A stretch of 34,962 nt of DNA from an uncultured Flavobacteriaceae bacterium (GTDB taxonomy: Bacteria; Bacteroidota; Bacteroidia; Flavobacteriales; Flavobacteriaceae), in assembly GCA_947500385.1 (NCBI GenBank), contig CANMSA010000032.1, positions 1 to 34,962 on the forward strand, in the 5' to 3' direction. Position numbers and translations under genes: made by a program. This document shows, piece after piece, positions 23,557 to 30,941 of the stretch (position 1 is its first letter; each line of letters begins with the position of its first letter). The notes beneath the pieces are model-generated. The model was not told where the DNA came from. It did not search any database and saw only the letters and a list, made by a program, of their open reading frames with translations.

Positions 23557-24111
23557 TTGTCGAGCGAAAAAATCATATTGGGAATTGACCCTGGAACCAC
23601 GATCATGGGCTTTGGGTTGATCAAGGTGGTGAACAAAAAAATGGAGTTTCTGCAGATGAACGAGTTGTTGCTTAAAAAGTACAGCGACCCGTATACAAAG
23701 CTTAAGTTGATTTTTGAACGAACCATCGAATTGATCGATACCTACCATCCCGATGAAATTGCCATTGAAGCCCCTTTTTTTGGTAAAAATGTGCAGTCGA
23801 TGCTGAAGTTGGGACGTGCCCAAGGGGTTGCAATGGCGGCCGGACTCTCAAGACAAATTCCGATCACCGAATACTTGCCCAAGAAGATAAAGATGGCGAT
23901 TACCGGAAACGGAAATGCAAGCAAGGAGCAGGTCGCCAAGATGCTGCAAAGTTTGCTGGGGCTCAAAACGCTGCCCAAAAATTTGGATAGCACCGATGGG
24001 CTCGCCGCCGCGGTCTGTCATTTCTACAATGCAGGGCGTGTACAGGTCGGTACAAACTATTCGGGTTGGGAGGCCTTTGTGAAACAGAACGATAAACGGG
24101 TTAAGAAGTGA
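23557..24111 (+). CDS. ruvC: Crossover junction endodeoxyribonuclease RuvC
   Basis: This 184-residue Holliday-junction resolvase cuts four-way DNA junctions after RuvAB branch migration. All four catalytic acids are present: Asp11 in GIDPGT, Glu71 in IAIEAPFF, Asp144 and Asp147 in LDSTDGLAAAVCH. The start codon is TTG (23557), as no in-frame ATG precedes the first catalytic strand and the family N terminus fits exactly. ruvA and ruvB are not nearby. The upstream 80-bp spacer is of the low-complexity TTTG-rich type seen elsewhere in this window. Confidence 0.95.
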   Translation: MSSEKIILGIDPGTTIMGFGLIKVVNKKMEFLQMNELLLKKYSDPYTKLKLIFERTIELIDTYHPDEIAIEAPFFGKNVQSMLKLGRAQGVAMAAGLSRQIPITEYLPKKIKMAITGNGNASKEQVAKMLQSLLGLKTLPKNLDSTDGLAAAVCHFYNAGRVQVGTNYSGWEAFVKQNDKRVKK

Positions 24112-24125
24112 ATGTAAATGAGTTC

Positions 24126-24145
24126 GCAGTAGCAGTGAGCAGTGA
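24126..24145 (+). repeat. Short heptamer tract upstream of the four-helix-bundle gene
   Basis: One GCAGTA and two GCAGTGA units follow one another directly between ruvC and the four-helix-bundle gene. Related inverted units lie just after that gene (24538-24565). Confidence 0.6.
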
Positions 24146-24167
24146 CCTCCAGTATAAACTACGGAAA

Positions 24168-24536
24168 ATGGGATTTCAAGATCTACTAGCATACAAAAAA
24201 TCTTTTTTATTGGCGATGAAGGTTTTTGAGGTTTCAAAAACCTTTCCCAAGGAAGAGAAGTATTCGTTAACGGACCAAATAAGGCGCTCTACAAGAAGTG
24301 TAAGTGCAAATATTTCCGAGTCATATCGCAAGAGGAGATATCCAAAGAACTTTATTAGCAAACTTACGGATGGTGATGCAGAAAATTCAGAGACACAAAC
24401 ATGGTTGGAGTTTGCTTTGGCATGCCAATATATTGACGAGAAGGTATTTTATGAATTACGTAAAGACAGTGAAGAAGTAGGAAAGCTAATTAATTATATG
24501 ATAAACAACCCAGAGAAGTTCGGCGTAAAACTTTAA
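24168..24536 (+). CDS. Four-helix-bundle protein (S23 / 23S rRNA intervening-sequence protein family)
   Basis: I start at the ATG 24168 (MGFQDLLAYKKSF), giving 122 residues; the open frame reaches a GTG at 24108, but that part overlaps ruvC's end and a repeat tract. The family pattern is clear: FQDLLAYKKSFLLAMKVFEVSKTFPKEEKYSLTDQIRRSTRSVSANISES with the conserved QIRRSTRSVSANISE, then FISKLTDGDAENSETQTWLEFAL and a final Glu-rich helix. Members form pentameric or bundle structures; roles are mostly unknown, with links to rRNA intervening sequences and, in the Avd branch, to diversity-generating retroelements, none of which is present here. It is bracketed by heptamer repeats in inverted orientation, and its AT-richer sequence differs from the neighbours, suggesting an inserted cassette. 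Confidence 0.87.
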   Translation: MGFQDLLAYKKSFLLAMKVFEVSKTFPKEEKYSLTDQIRRSTRSVSANISESYRKRRYPKNFISKLTDGDAENSETQTWLEFALACQYIDEKVFYELRKDSEEVGKLINYMINNPEKFGVKL

Positions 24537-24537
24537 G

Positions 24538-24565
24538 AACTGCCAACTGAAACTGTCATCTGATT
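24538..24565 (-). repeat. Inverted heptamer tract downstream of the four-helix-bundle gene
   Basis: Four 7-bp units in phase (AACTGCC, AACTGAA, ACTGTCA, TCTGATT) start two bases after the stop. Read on the minus strand they include TTCAGTT followed by GGCAGTT, almost the same as the start of the tract at 30826 (TTCAGTT, GGCAGTA). Confidence 0.6.
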
Positions 24566-24572
24566 ACTTAAA

Positions 24573-25706
24573 ATGAGCGGTATCTACATCCACATACCAT
24601 TTTGCAAACAGGCCTGTCATTATTGTGACTTTCACTTTTCCACTTCGTTGCGCAAAAAAGAGGATATGATTGCAGCACTCTCCAAGGAACTGGAGTTGCG
24701 AAAAGGGGAGTTCAAGGAGGAGGTGGTACAAACGATTTACTTCGGTGGAGGCACCCCTTCGGTATTGGAAATAGATGAAATAGAACGGCTACTTGCTGCT
24801 GTTTATGCCCATTATAGCGTTATCGAAGACCCTGAGATCACCTTAGAGGCCAATCCCGATGATCTCTCAGCGGAAAAGATACGGCAATTGGCCCAATCAA
24901 AAATCAATAGACTTAGCATCGGAATACAGTCTTTTTTTGAAGCAGATCTGAAACTGATGAACCGTGCCCATAACGCCCAAGAGGCAACCGCCTGTATCGA
25001 AGAGGCTACCCGCTATTTTAAAAATATTTCGATCGACTTGATATACGGGTTGCCCAATATGGACAATACCCGTTGGAAACAAAATATTGAAAAAGCACTG
25101 TCATTCAATGTGCCGCATATTTCAAGTTATGCCTTAACCGTTGAGCCACAAACCGCCTTGGCCAGCTTCGTGGAAAAAGGTCTTGTAACACCGGTAGACG
25201 ATGAGGCCGCCCACGCCCATTTTCATATTTTATCGGAAACTTTGGAAGCTGCCGGTTTTGAGAGCTATGAAATATCGAACTTTGGAAAACCCGGGTATTT
25301 TTCAAAGAACAATACCGCTTATTGGTTGCAAAAAAAATACATCGGTATCGGTCCTTCTGCGCATTCGTATGACGGCACGCGACGGGGGTGGAATGTAAAA
25401 AATAACCCAAAGTATTTGAAAGCGATTGCGGCTAGCGAGTTGCCGATGGAGGTGGAAGTGCTGTCCAAAACGGACCAATACAACGAATATGTGATGACGG
25501 GCCTACGCACCATTTGGGGCGTTTCTTTGGAGAAAATAAGAACAGATTTCGGAGACGACTTTCGTACCTATATCCTTTCTCAGGCGCAAAAATACATGGA
25601 AGACCACCTGCTTTATCTAGATGGGGAAGTAGTATTGACGACAAAAAAAGGACGTTTTTTGGCCGATGGTATTGCCGCAGATTTGTTTATGATAAAAATG
25701 AAGTAA
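24573..25706 (+). CDS. hemW: HemW-type radical SAM protein (heme chaperone)
   Basis: This 377-residue protein begins SGIYIHIPFCKQACHYCDF with the CX3CX2C [4Fe-4S] cluster cysteines at 11, 15 and 18, and has FGGGTPS (58-64) and the HemW C-terminal domain. HemW was long annotated as oxygen-independent coproporphyrinogen oxidase but is a heme-binding chaperone that loads respiratory enzymes; it lacks HemN's fourth cysteine (here Phe20). The usual HNxxYW motif reads NNTAYW (247-252), with Asn in place of the heme-linked His. It heads a closely spaced run of plus-strand genes; the cyclase-family gene follows after 11 bp. Confidence 0.9.
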   Translation: MSGIYIHIPFCKQACHYCDFHFSTSLRKKEDMIAALSKELELRKGEFKEEVVQTIYFGGGTPSVLEIDEIERLLAAVYAHYSVIEDPEITLEANPDDLSAEKIRQLAQSKINRLSIGIQSFFEADLKLMNRAHNAQEATACIEEATRYFKNISIDLIYGLPNMDNTRWKQNIEKALSFNVPHISSYALTVEPQTALASFVEKGLVTPVDDEAAHAHFHILSETLEAAGFESYEISNFGKPGYFSKNNTAYWLQKKYIGIGPSAHSYDGTRRGWNVKNNPKYLKAIAASELPMEVEVLSKTDQYNEYVMTGLRTIWGVSLEKIRTDFGDDFRTYILSQAQKYMEDHLLYLDGEVVLTTKKGRFLADGIAADLFMIKMK

Positions 25707-25717
25707 TTTTAAATGGT

Positions 25718-26455
25718 ATGAAAGCCAAAATTAAAAACGATACGATCGACCTTTCCAAACCCTTGGATCTGTCGATTTCCATTCGAGGCGATGCGTTGAA
25801 TGTGAATGCTTGGTATATAGACCATCCGACCATAAAACCTCATGAGGAAGGCGATTTTGTGGGAAAGATAACGGAGGGTGCTTCTACCAATTTCAACGAT
25901 ATTTGGTTCAATCCGCATGCCCATGGTACGCATACTGAATGTGTGGGACATATTACGAGGGAGTCCTATTCCGTGAACAGACAGTTGCGAAATTTTTTCT
26001 TTTTGGCCGAGGTCATTACCATTGCTCCCGAAAAGTACCAAGACGATTTTGTCATTTCTAAAAAACAGTTGCAATACGCCCTTGGGAACAAAAAAAGGGA
26101 AGCCGTGGTCATACGCACGTTGCCCAATTTAAACGAGAAGCGGAGTAGGCAGTATTCCCATACGAACCCGGCTTATTTGTTAGAGGAGGCAGCACAATTG
26201 CTTGTAGCGAAAGGCATTCAACATTTGCTGATTGACCTCCCTTCCATAGATCGGGAAAAAGACCGAGGGGCCCTATTGGCCCACAGGGCATTTTGGGACG
26301 TAGAGGGCACCATACGTGCCCATGCCACCATCACCGAGTTCATTTTCGTAGGCAATGATATTGCTGATGGCAAGTACTATCTGAACTTACAGGTAGCCCC
26401 TTTTGAGAACGATGCAAGCCCAAGCCGACCGATCCTCTACAAAATAGAAACTTGA
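25718..26455 (+). CDS. Cyclase family protein (kynurenine formamidase-like metal hydrolase)
   Basis: I start at the ATG 25718 (MKAKIKNDTIDLSKPLDLS), giving 245 residues; the open frame running back to 25514 lies inside hemW. The metal-binding motif HAHGTHTE (67-74) corresponds to the HxGTHxD signature of the family, here ending in Glu, and the N-terminal IDLSKPLDLSI strand is typical. Family members hydrolyse N-formylkynurenine or act on polyketide-like or isatin-type amides. No kynurenine genes are present, so the substrate is unknown. It begins 11 bp after hemW and is probably co-transcribed. Confidence 0.85.
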   Translation: MKAKIKNDTIDLSKPLDLSISIRGDALNVNAWYIDHPTIKPHEEGDFVGKITEGASTNFNDIWFNPHAHGTHTECVGHITRESYSVNRQLRNFFFLAEVITIAPEKYQDDFVISKKQLQYALGNKKREAVVIRTLPNLNEKRSRQYSHTNPAYLLEEAAQLLVAKGIQHLLIDLPSIDREKDRGALLAHRAFWDVEGTIRAHATITEFIFVGNDIADGKYYLNLQVAPFENDASPSRPILYKIET

Positions 26456-26491
26456 TTGAAGCAACAGTCCTATTCTTCTTATATTTAACGC

Positions 26492-27151
26492 ATGGATAAT
26501 CTGTTCGATACGTTTCTTGGTCTTGTTCTCGGTGCCATCGCTACCTATTGGGGGTATTCTTTTTTTCGTAAGAAGAAGGGAAAAGAAGTAACCAAGCACC
26601 AATCGACGGTTTTGCTCGATAAGATCAAAAGCGTTTGTAAATTGGTTTCGGTAGAGGGTGAATTTGCTGAAATTTACAAATACGAAAATACGAAGGAACG
26701 CTTTTTGAGCATGATCAGTAGTAAAAAGAAAGCACTGATCGTAATCAATGCAAAGGCCCATATTGGCTATGACCTGAAGAAGATCAAGATGAAGGCGAAT
26801 GTGGATAAGAAAAAAATAGTACTCACAGGATTTCCACAGCCAGAAGTACTTTCCATTGAGCCTGACCTGGAATTCTACGATATTAAAAATGGCATGTTCA
26901 ACTCTTTTACGCCAGACGATCTCAATGTGCTGAACCAAGAGGCAAAACAGCACATTCGAGATAAAATTCCACAGAGCGGACTCATGGAAACGGCTCGAAA
27001 AGAAGCGCTCGGAACCATTTTATTGATCGAGAGTCTTGCAGCGACCATTGGTTGGGAATTAGACTATAGTGCGTTGGAATTGGGAACAGGGATCGAGGAA
27101 GAAAATGAACAACGCTTGTTGGAAACAAAAACAGCAGATACACAACCTTAA
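26492..27151 (+). CDS. DUF4230 family protein, N-terminally membrane anchored
   Basis: This 219-residue protein has a single membrane segment (about 4-24, FDTFLGLVLGAIATYWGYSFF) followed by a basic patch (RKKKGK), so the bulk probably faces either the cytoplasm or the envelope as a tail. The soluble part (STVLLDKIKSVCKLVSVEGEFAEIYKYENTK, then KALIVINAKAHIGYDLKKIKM) is the pattern I associate with DUF4230, whose role is unknown. It lies 36 bp after the cyclase-family gene and 15 bp before the Dabb gene, in a run of same-strand genes. No catalytic motif is apparent. Confidence 0.78.
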   Translation: MDNLFDTFLGLVLGAIATYWGYSFFRKKKGKEVTKHQSTVLLDKIKSVCKLVSVEGEFAEIYKYENTKERFLSMISSKKKALIVINAKAHIGYDLKKIKMKANVDKKKIVLTGFPQPEVLSIEPDLEFYDIKNGMFNSFTPDDLNVLNQEAKQHIRDKIPQSGLMETARKEALGTILLIESLAATIGWELDYSALELGTGIEEENEQRLLETKTADTQP

Positions 27152-27166
27152 AAATGCCTTCTACAC

Positions 27167-27565
27167 ATGAAAAAAATTACAGCCGCTTTCTTATTTTTAA
27201 CCTTTGTTAGCTTCAGTTATTCCCAAACAAATACGCCTATGAAAGAATTTGATTCGAATTTTGCCCATACCGTCTTTTTCTGGTTGGCCAACCCGGACAG
27301 TGAAGAAGATCGCGCTGCTTTTGAAACTTCCTTGCAGAAGTTTTTGAATACTTCTCAGTTTGCGAAGACTAAGTTTATCGGAAAGCCGCCCAAAGCAAGT
27401 CGCGATGTGGTCGATGGTTCCTTCACATATTCCTTGATCGTCACCTTCGAGTCTGCCGAAGCGCAACAGCAGTACCAAGATGAAGCGCCGCACAAGTTGT
27501 TCATCGAAGAATCGAGTGCGCTTTGGACCAAGGTAATCGTGTACGATTCGATACTGATTCCGTAG
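27167..27565 (+). CDS. Secreted Dabb (stress-responsive A/B barrel) protein
   Basis: This 132-residue protein has an N-terminal signal peptide (MKKITAAFLFLTFVSFSYSQ) followed by a small ferredoxin-like domain: FAHTVFFWLANPDSEEDRAAFETSLQKFL, FIGKPP and YSLIVTFESAEAQQQYQDEAPHKLFIEE, the familiar Dabb pattern of His-x-V-x-F-W, Lys/Pro turn and HxxF. Dabb domains form dimeric barrels with varied or no catalysis. Export is unusual but recurrent in Bacteroidota. It is followed after 2 bp by the GNAT gene. Confidence 0.82.
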   Translation: MKKITAAFLFLTFVSFSYSQTNTPMKEFDSNFAHTVFFWLANPDSEEDRAAFETSLQKFLNTSQFAKTKFIGKPPKASRDVVDGSFTYSLIVTFESAEAQQQYQDEAPHKLFIEESSALWTKVIVYDSILIP

Positions 27566-27567
27566 CG

Positions 27568-28089
27568 ATGGTCGAGTACCGCCTTGCCAAGGCCAAGGAT
27601 GCCCCCGCGATTGCAACATTGCATGCAGAAAGCTGGCGAAGACACTACCGTGGGGTGCTAAGCGATGATTTTTTGGACCATTTTGTAATGGAGGAAAGAA
27701 AAGCACTGTGGTCGAAAAGATTTCGAAACCCCACCGCCGATCAATTCGTGATAGTGGCGGAAGAAAACGAACTCTTGATCGGCTTTCTGTGTGCCTATCT
27801 GAACCATGATACCACCTACGGTACCTTATTGGATAATTTGCATGTTGCGAACGCCTACAAAGGCAAAGGGGTCGGCACGGAATGTATGAGGCTATTGGCT
27901 GTCAAGTTAAAGGAACAAACGCTCGATAAAATGTATCTTTGGGTACTTGCGCAAAATGTGGCCGCCAAAGGCTTTTATGAATCCCTGGGCGGGGTAGTGA
28001 TGGAAACAATTGAGGAGACCGAAGTGGGGGACGGCCTTACCATGAAAACGAGGATGTATTGGAAATCGGTACATGGTTCACTGACTTAA
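27568..28089 (+). CDS. GNAT family N-acetyltransferase
   Basis: I use the ATG at 27568 (MVEYRLAKAKDAPAIATLHAESW), 173 residues; the longer frame begins inside the Dabb gene. The acetyl-CoA motif A is LDNLHVANAYKGKGVGTECMRLLA (GKGVG as the Q/RxxGxG/A loop), and the C-terminal LWVLAQNVAAKGFYESLGG is motif B with the usual N-x2-A-x2-F/Y-Y pattern. The substrate is unknown. It stands 2 bp after the Dabb stop and 15 bp before the MmcQ/YjbR gene, so it is surely co-transcribed. Confidence 0.9.
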   Translation: MVEYRLAKAKDAPAIATLHAESWRRHYRGVLSDDFLDHFVMEERKALWSKRFRNPTADQFVIVAEENELLIGFLCAYLNHDTTYGTLLDNLHVANAYKGKGVGTECMRLLAVKLKEQTLDKMYLWVLAQNVAAKGFYESLGGVVMETIEETEVGDGLTMKTRMYWKSVHGSLT

Positions 28090-28104
28090 AAATCCATAAG
28101 AGCA

Positions 28105-28461
28105 ATGAATATAGAAGCGTTTAGAGAATACTGTATCAACAAAAAAGGGGTCACCGAAGAATTCCCCTTTGATGCGCATACCTTAGTGTTCAAAGTAATG
28201 GGCAAAATGTTCGCTTTGGCGGGTTTGGAAAGGCTTCCGCCTCAAGCAAACCTAAAATGCGATCCGGAGCGTTCGGTCGTATTAAGAGAAGAATACGATG
28301 GTGCTATTATTCCGGGTTATCATATGAGTAAACTGCATTGGAATACCGTTATTCTAGAACAGTTGCCACCAAAGTTGATTATGGAATTGATCGATCATTC
28401 CTATGAATTGGTGGTTTCGAAATTTACCAAGAAGTTAAAAGCTACCTTCGACAGCTTATAA
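28105..28461 (+). CDS. MmcQ/YjbR family protein
   Basis: This 118-residue protein is the CyaY-like double-wing fold family MmcQ/YjbR: N-terminal FREYCINKKGVTEEFPFDAHTLVFKVMGKMFAL, then NLKCDPERSVVLREEY and the C-terminal HWNTVILEQLPPKLIMELIDHSYELVVSKF with the conserved K/H-W-N/x motif. DNA binding is suggested for the family but the role is not established. It lies between the GNAT and DinB genes with 15 and 7 bp gaps. Confidence 0.9.
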   Translation: MNIEAFREYCINKKGVTEEFPFDAHTLVFKVMGKMFALAGLERLPPQANLKCDPERSVVLREEYDGAIIPGYHMSKLHWNTVILEQLPPKLIMELIDHSYELVVSKFTKKLKATFDSL

Positions 28462-28468
28462 ATATCGT

Positions 28469-28942
28469 ATGCAACATAAAATAAAGAAAGTGATCGGAAA
28501 TCTCAAAGAATACTTTGAGGGAGAACCATGGTACGGCGTCGCCATTATGAATACCTTGGAAGCACTGGATTGGGAAAAAGTAAACGAGCGGCCTATGAAC
28601 TTAAAGTCTATTGCAGTTTTTGTGCAGCATCTGATCAACTGGCGCATTTTTGTGGTCAAGAAACTGGAAGGGGATGCCGCCTATGATATCAAAATAGATA
28701 GTGTAGAAGATTGGACTCCCATACATATCAAGAATGAAATGGAGTGGGAGCAACTGAAAAATGCACTACGGCAAACACAATTTGACATGGTACGTATTTT
28801 GGAGCGTTCAAACGAACAACTTTTAGAAAAGAAGGTTCCTGGGAAAGCGTATGATTTTGAATCGCTGCTTGTTGGTATTTCGCAGCATGACATTTATCAC
28901 TCCGGGCAAATAGCATTGCTTAACTCTCTTAGTAAGACCTGA
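28469..28942 (+). CDS. DinB-like superfamily protein
   Basis: This 157-residue four-helix protein has the three histidines expected of a DinB/YfiT metal site: His54 (VQHLINWR), His140 and His144 (SQHDIYHSGQI). The family includes thiol-dependent transferases (bacillithiol or similar) and many uncharacterised stress proteins; the name comes from a damage-inducible gene and does not imply the DNA polymerase. It ends 42 bp before the MutS-like gene, which has its own promoter box. Confidence 0.87.
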   Translation: MQHKIKKVIGNLKEYFEGEPWYGVAIMNTLEALDWEKVNERPMNLKSIAVFVQHLINWRIFVVKKLEGDAAYDIKIDSVEDWTPIHIKNEMEWEQLKNALRQTQFDMVRILERSNEQLLEKKVPGKAYDFESLLVGISQHDIYHSGQIALLNSLSKT

Positions 28943-28951
28943 ACAAAAAAC

Positions 28952-28959
28952 TATCTTTG
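28952..28959 (+). promoter_or_regulatory. -7 promoter box TATCTTTG for the MutS-like gene
   Basis: A full TAnnTTTG match 25 bp before the ATG at 28985; TTAG stands 19 bp upstream as a weak -33 element. Confidence 0.5.
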
Positions 28960-28984
28960 CGCTCCTAAAAGCAGTGATATCCCT

Positions 28985-30757
28985 ATGGAGGAACTCCACC
29001 AATTTTATGCTGATCAACTTGCCAAGTACAATGCACAACTGGCAAGGGTAAAAGAGCAATTATTCGCCTCTAGTATGGTACGCTTGCTTGTTTTTTGTGC
29101 GGTCGCCTTGGGGGTTTATCTACTTTTAGACCATACGAAGTGGTTGGTGGCCTTTGTTCTACTTGGTATTGCAACCTTTCTTTTTCTGGTGGCCCGACAT
29201 ACAGATCTTCAACATAAACGAGATAAATTAAGAGCACTTTCCAATATTAACACCACCGAGATGCGGGTGTTAAGACGGGATTTTCATGACCTTGCAGATG
29301 GCAGTACCTACCAGGATTCAGGGCATTTCTACAGTCAAGATGTAGATCTTTTTGGCAAAGGCTCTTTCTATCAGTATATAAATAGAACGGCCTTGCAACA
29401 AGGAAGTGATGCCCTGGCAAAGCTCTTGCTTTCCAATACAATTGAAGATATCGTTCAGAAACAGGAGGCGGTCAAAGAATTGGCAAAAGTTCCGGAATGG
29501 CGGCAGGAGTTTTCGGCGATTGCTTCGCTTACAAAGACGGAAACTAGTACCCATGCGATTGTTCGCTGGATATCCGATTATAATTCTTTTATCCCAGCGA
29601 TGATGAAGTGGCTTCCCTTCGCTTTTTCAGGCGCATCAATACTGTTGTTTGGCCTGTACTTTCTCGGTAGTATCTCGGGTATTTTTCCGTTTTTATGGGT
29701 CTTTGTGGGCTTGGGGGTGTCGAGTATGTTTACCAAGAAAATAGGTAGGTTGGGTAGGCACGCTTCCAAAATACATAGTACGTTTCGACAGTATAACAAA
29801 TTGCTGGTACTTATAGAAGAACAATCGTTCGTTTCACCCTTACTACGTTCCAAACAGGCTTTGATCATGCACCAGGAGGAGAAAACTTCACAAGTGCTGA
29901 AAACGTTTTCCCGTTTGTTAAATGGCCTTGATAAGAACAACAATGTCTTTTATCTGATCTTGGCCAATGGTTATTTTCTGAGAGGATTGCATTACAGTTA
30001 TCAGGTGGAGCAATGGATCGTAACCTATGGCAGTGCTGTGGAAAAGTGGTTCGATACCGTCGCGTTTTTTGATGCGTACAATAGTTTGGGAAATTTTAGT
30101 TTTAACCACCCCAATTACGCTTTCCCGGAGATAGTTGACACCGGTAGTATCCTACATACGACACAAGCAGGGCATCCGTTGTTAGACCCTGAAAAGAGCG
30201 TCTGCAACGATTTTAAAATAAACCAAGAGCAGTTTTTTATTATCACAGGGGCGAATATGGCAGGGAAAAGTACCTTTTTACGAACGGTTTCGTTGCACAT
30301 TGTAATGGCCAATATGGGGCTGCCCGTTTGTGCCAAAAAAACGGAGTATACGCCTATAAAACTGATTACAAGTATGCGCACGACCGATTCGCTAACCGAT
30401 GATGAATCGTACTTTTTTTCCGAACTGAAACGACTGCGCTTTATTGTGGATGAAATTCAAAAGGACCGTTACTTTATTGTACTCGATGAAATTTTGAAAG
30501 GTACCAATAGCACTGATAAGGCAAAGGGTTCGCGTAAGTTCGTAGAACGGTTGGTAAGTTCTAGATCAACCGGAATTATTGCGACACATGATTTAAGTCT
30601 TTGCGAAGCTGCCGAAGAATGGCCCCAAATAAAGAATCACTATTTTGATGCCGAGATAATTGAGGACGAATTGCATTTCGATTACCGATTTAAGGAAGGT
30701 ATTTGCCAGAATATGAACGCCTCTTTTCTCTTGAAGAAAATGGGAATTGTGGACTAA
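28985..30757 (+). CDS. Membrane-anchored MutS-family ATPase
   Basis: This 590-residue protein has the MutS ATPase domain at its C terminus: Walker A TGANMAGKST (421-430), Walker B YFIVLDEI (496-503), the STDKAKG trans-acting loop (about 509-515) and the ATHD H-loop (533-536). It lacks the N-terminal mismatch-recognition domain of MutS. Instead it carries two hydrophobic pairs, about 32-49/53-71 and 208-228/231-247, predicting membrane anchoring with the ATPase in the cytoplasm, and a helical lever-like middle (about 260-370). Such MutS relatives are common in Bacteroidota, are not mismatch repair proteins, and have no settled role. It has its own promoter box 25 bp upstream. Confidence 0.87.
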   Translation: MEELHQFYADQLAKYNAQLARVKEQLFASSMVRLLVFCAVALGVYLLLDHTKWLVAFVLLGIATFLFLVARHTDLQHKRDKLRALSNINTTEMRVLRRDFHDLADGSTYQDSGHFYSQDVDLFGKGSFYQYINRTALQQGSDALAKLLLSNTIEDIVQKQEAVKELAKVPEWRQEFSAIASLTKTETSTHAIVRWISDYNSFIPAMMKWLPFAFSGASILLFGLYFLGSISGIFPFLWVFVGLGVSSMFTKKIGRLGRHASKIHSTFRQYNKLLVLIEEQSFVSPLLRSKQALIMHQEEKTSQVLKTFSRLLNGLDKNNNVFYLILANGYFLRGLHYSYQVEQWIVTYGSAVEKWFDTVAFFDAYNSLGNFSFNHPNYAFPEIVDTGSILHTTQAGHPLLDPEKSVCNDFKINQEQFFIITGANMAGKSTFLRTVSLHIVMANMGLPVCAKKTEYTPIKLITSMRTTDSLTDDESYFFSELKRLRFIVDEIQKDRYFIVLDEILKGTNSTDKAKGSRKFVERLVSSRSTGIIATHDLSLCEAAEEWPQIKNHYFDAEIIEDELHFDYRFKEGICQNMNASFLLKKMGIVD

Positions 30758-30941
30758 AAAAGTGCAAGCGCAAGTATCAAATTCAAGACCAAGAGGAATA
30801 AAAAGGCGTTGATCAGGGGGTAGTATTCAGTTGGCAGTAGGCAGTAGGCAGTACTCAGTATTTAGTGTTAGTTGGTTTTGAATTTGTTGTTTGTATTTGA
30901 ATTTAATGCTCGCACTTGATATTCGAACTTGAACTTGATAA
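30758..30941. repeat. Repeat-filled spacer with 7-bp periodic tract and TTTGAA-rich tract
   Basis: Eight consecutive 7-bp units run from 30819 to 30874: GGTAGTA, TTCAGTT, three exact GGCAGTA, CTCAGTA, TTTAGTG, TTAGTTG. They are followed (30876-30940) by a hexamer-like tract rich in TTTGAA, TTTGTA, ACTTGA and two direct GAACTT units, running up to the ATG at 30942. No ORF or promoter is apparent. Confidence 0.8.

Noticed and set aside
24108-24167. GTG-started 20-residue extension of the four-helix-bundle protein
   Set aside because: It translates the end of ruvC and a heptamer repeat tract; family similarity starts at MGFQDLLAYKKS.
24168-24536. Avd accessory protein of a diversity-generating retroelement
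   Set aside because: No reverse transcriptase, template repeat or variable repeat is found nearby; only the general four-helix-bundle family is supported.
25514-25717. 68-residue N-terminal extension of the cyclase-family protein
   Set aside because: It lies inside hemW in another frame and has no cyclase-family similarity; the ATG at 25718 starts the family pattern.
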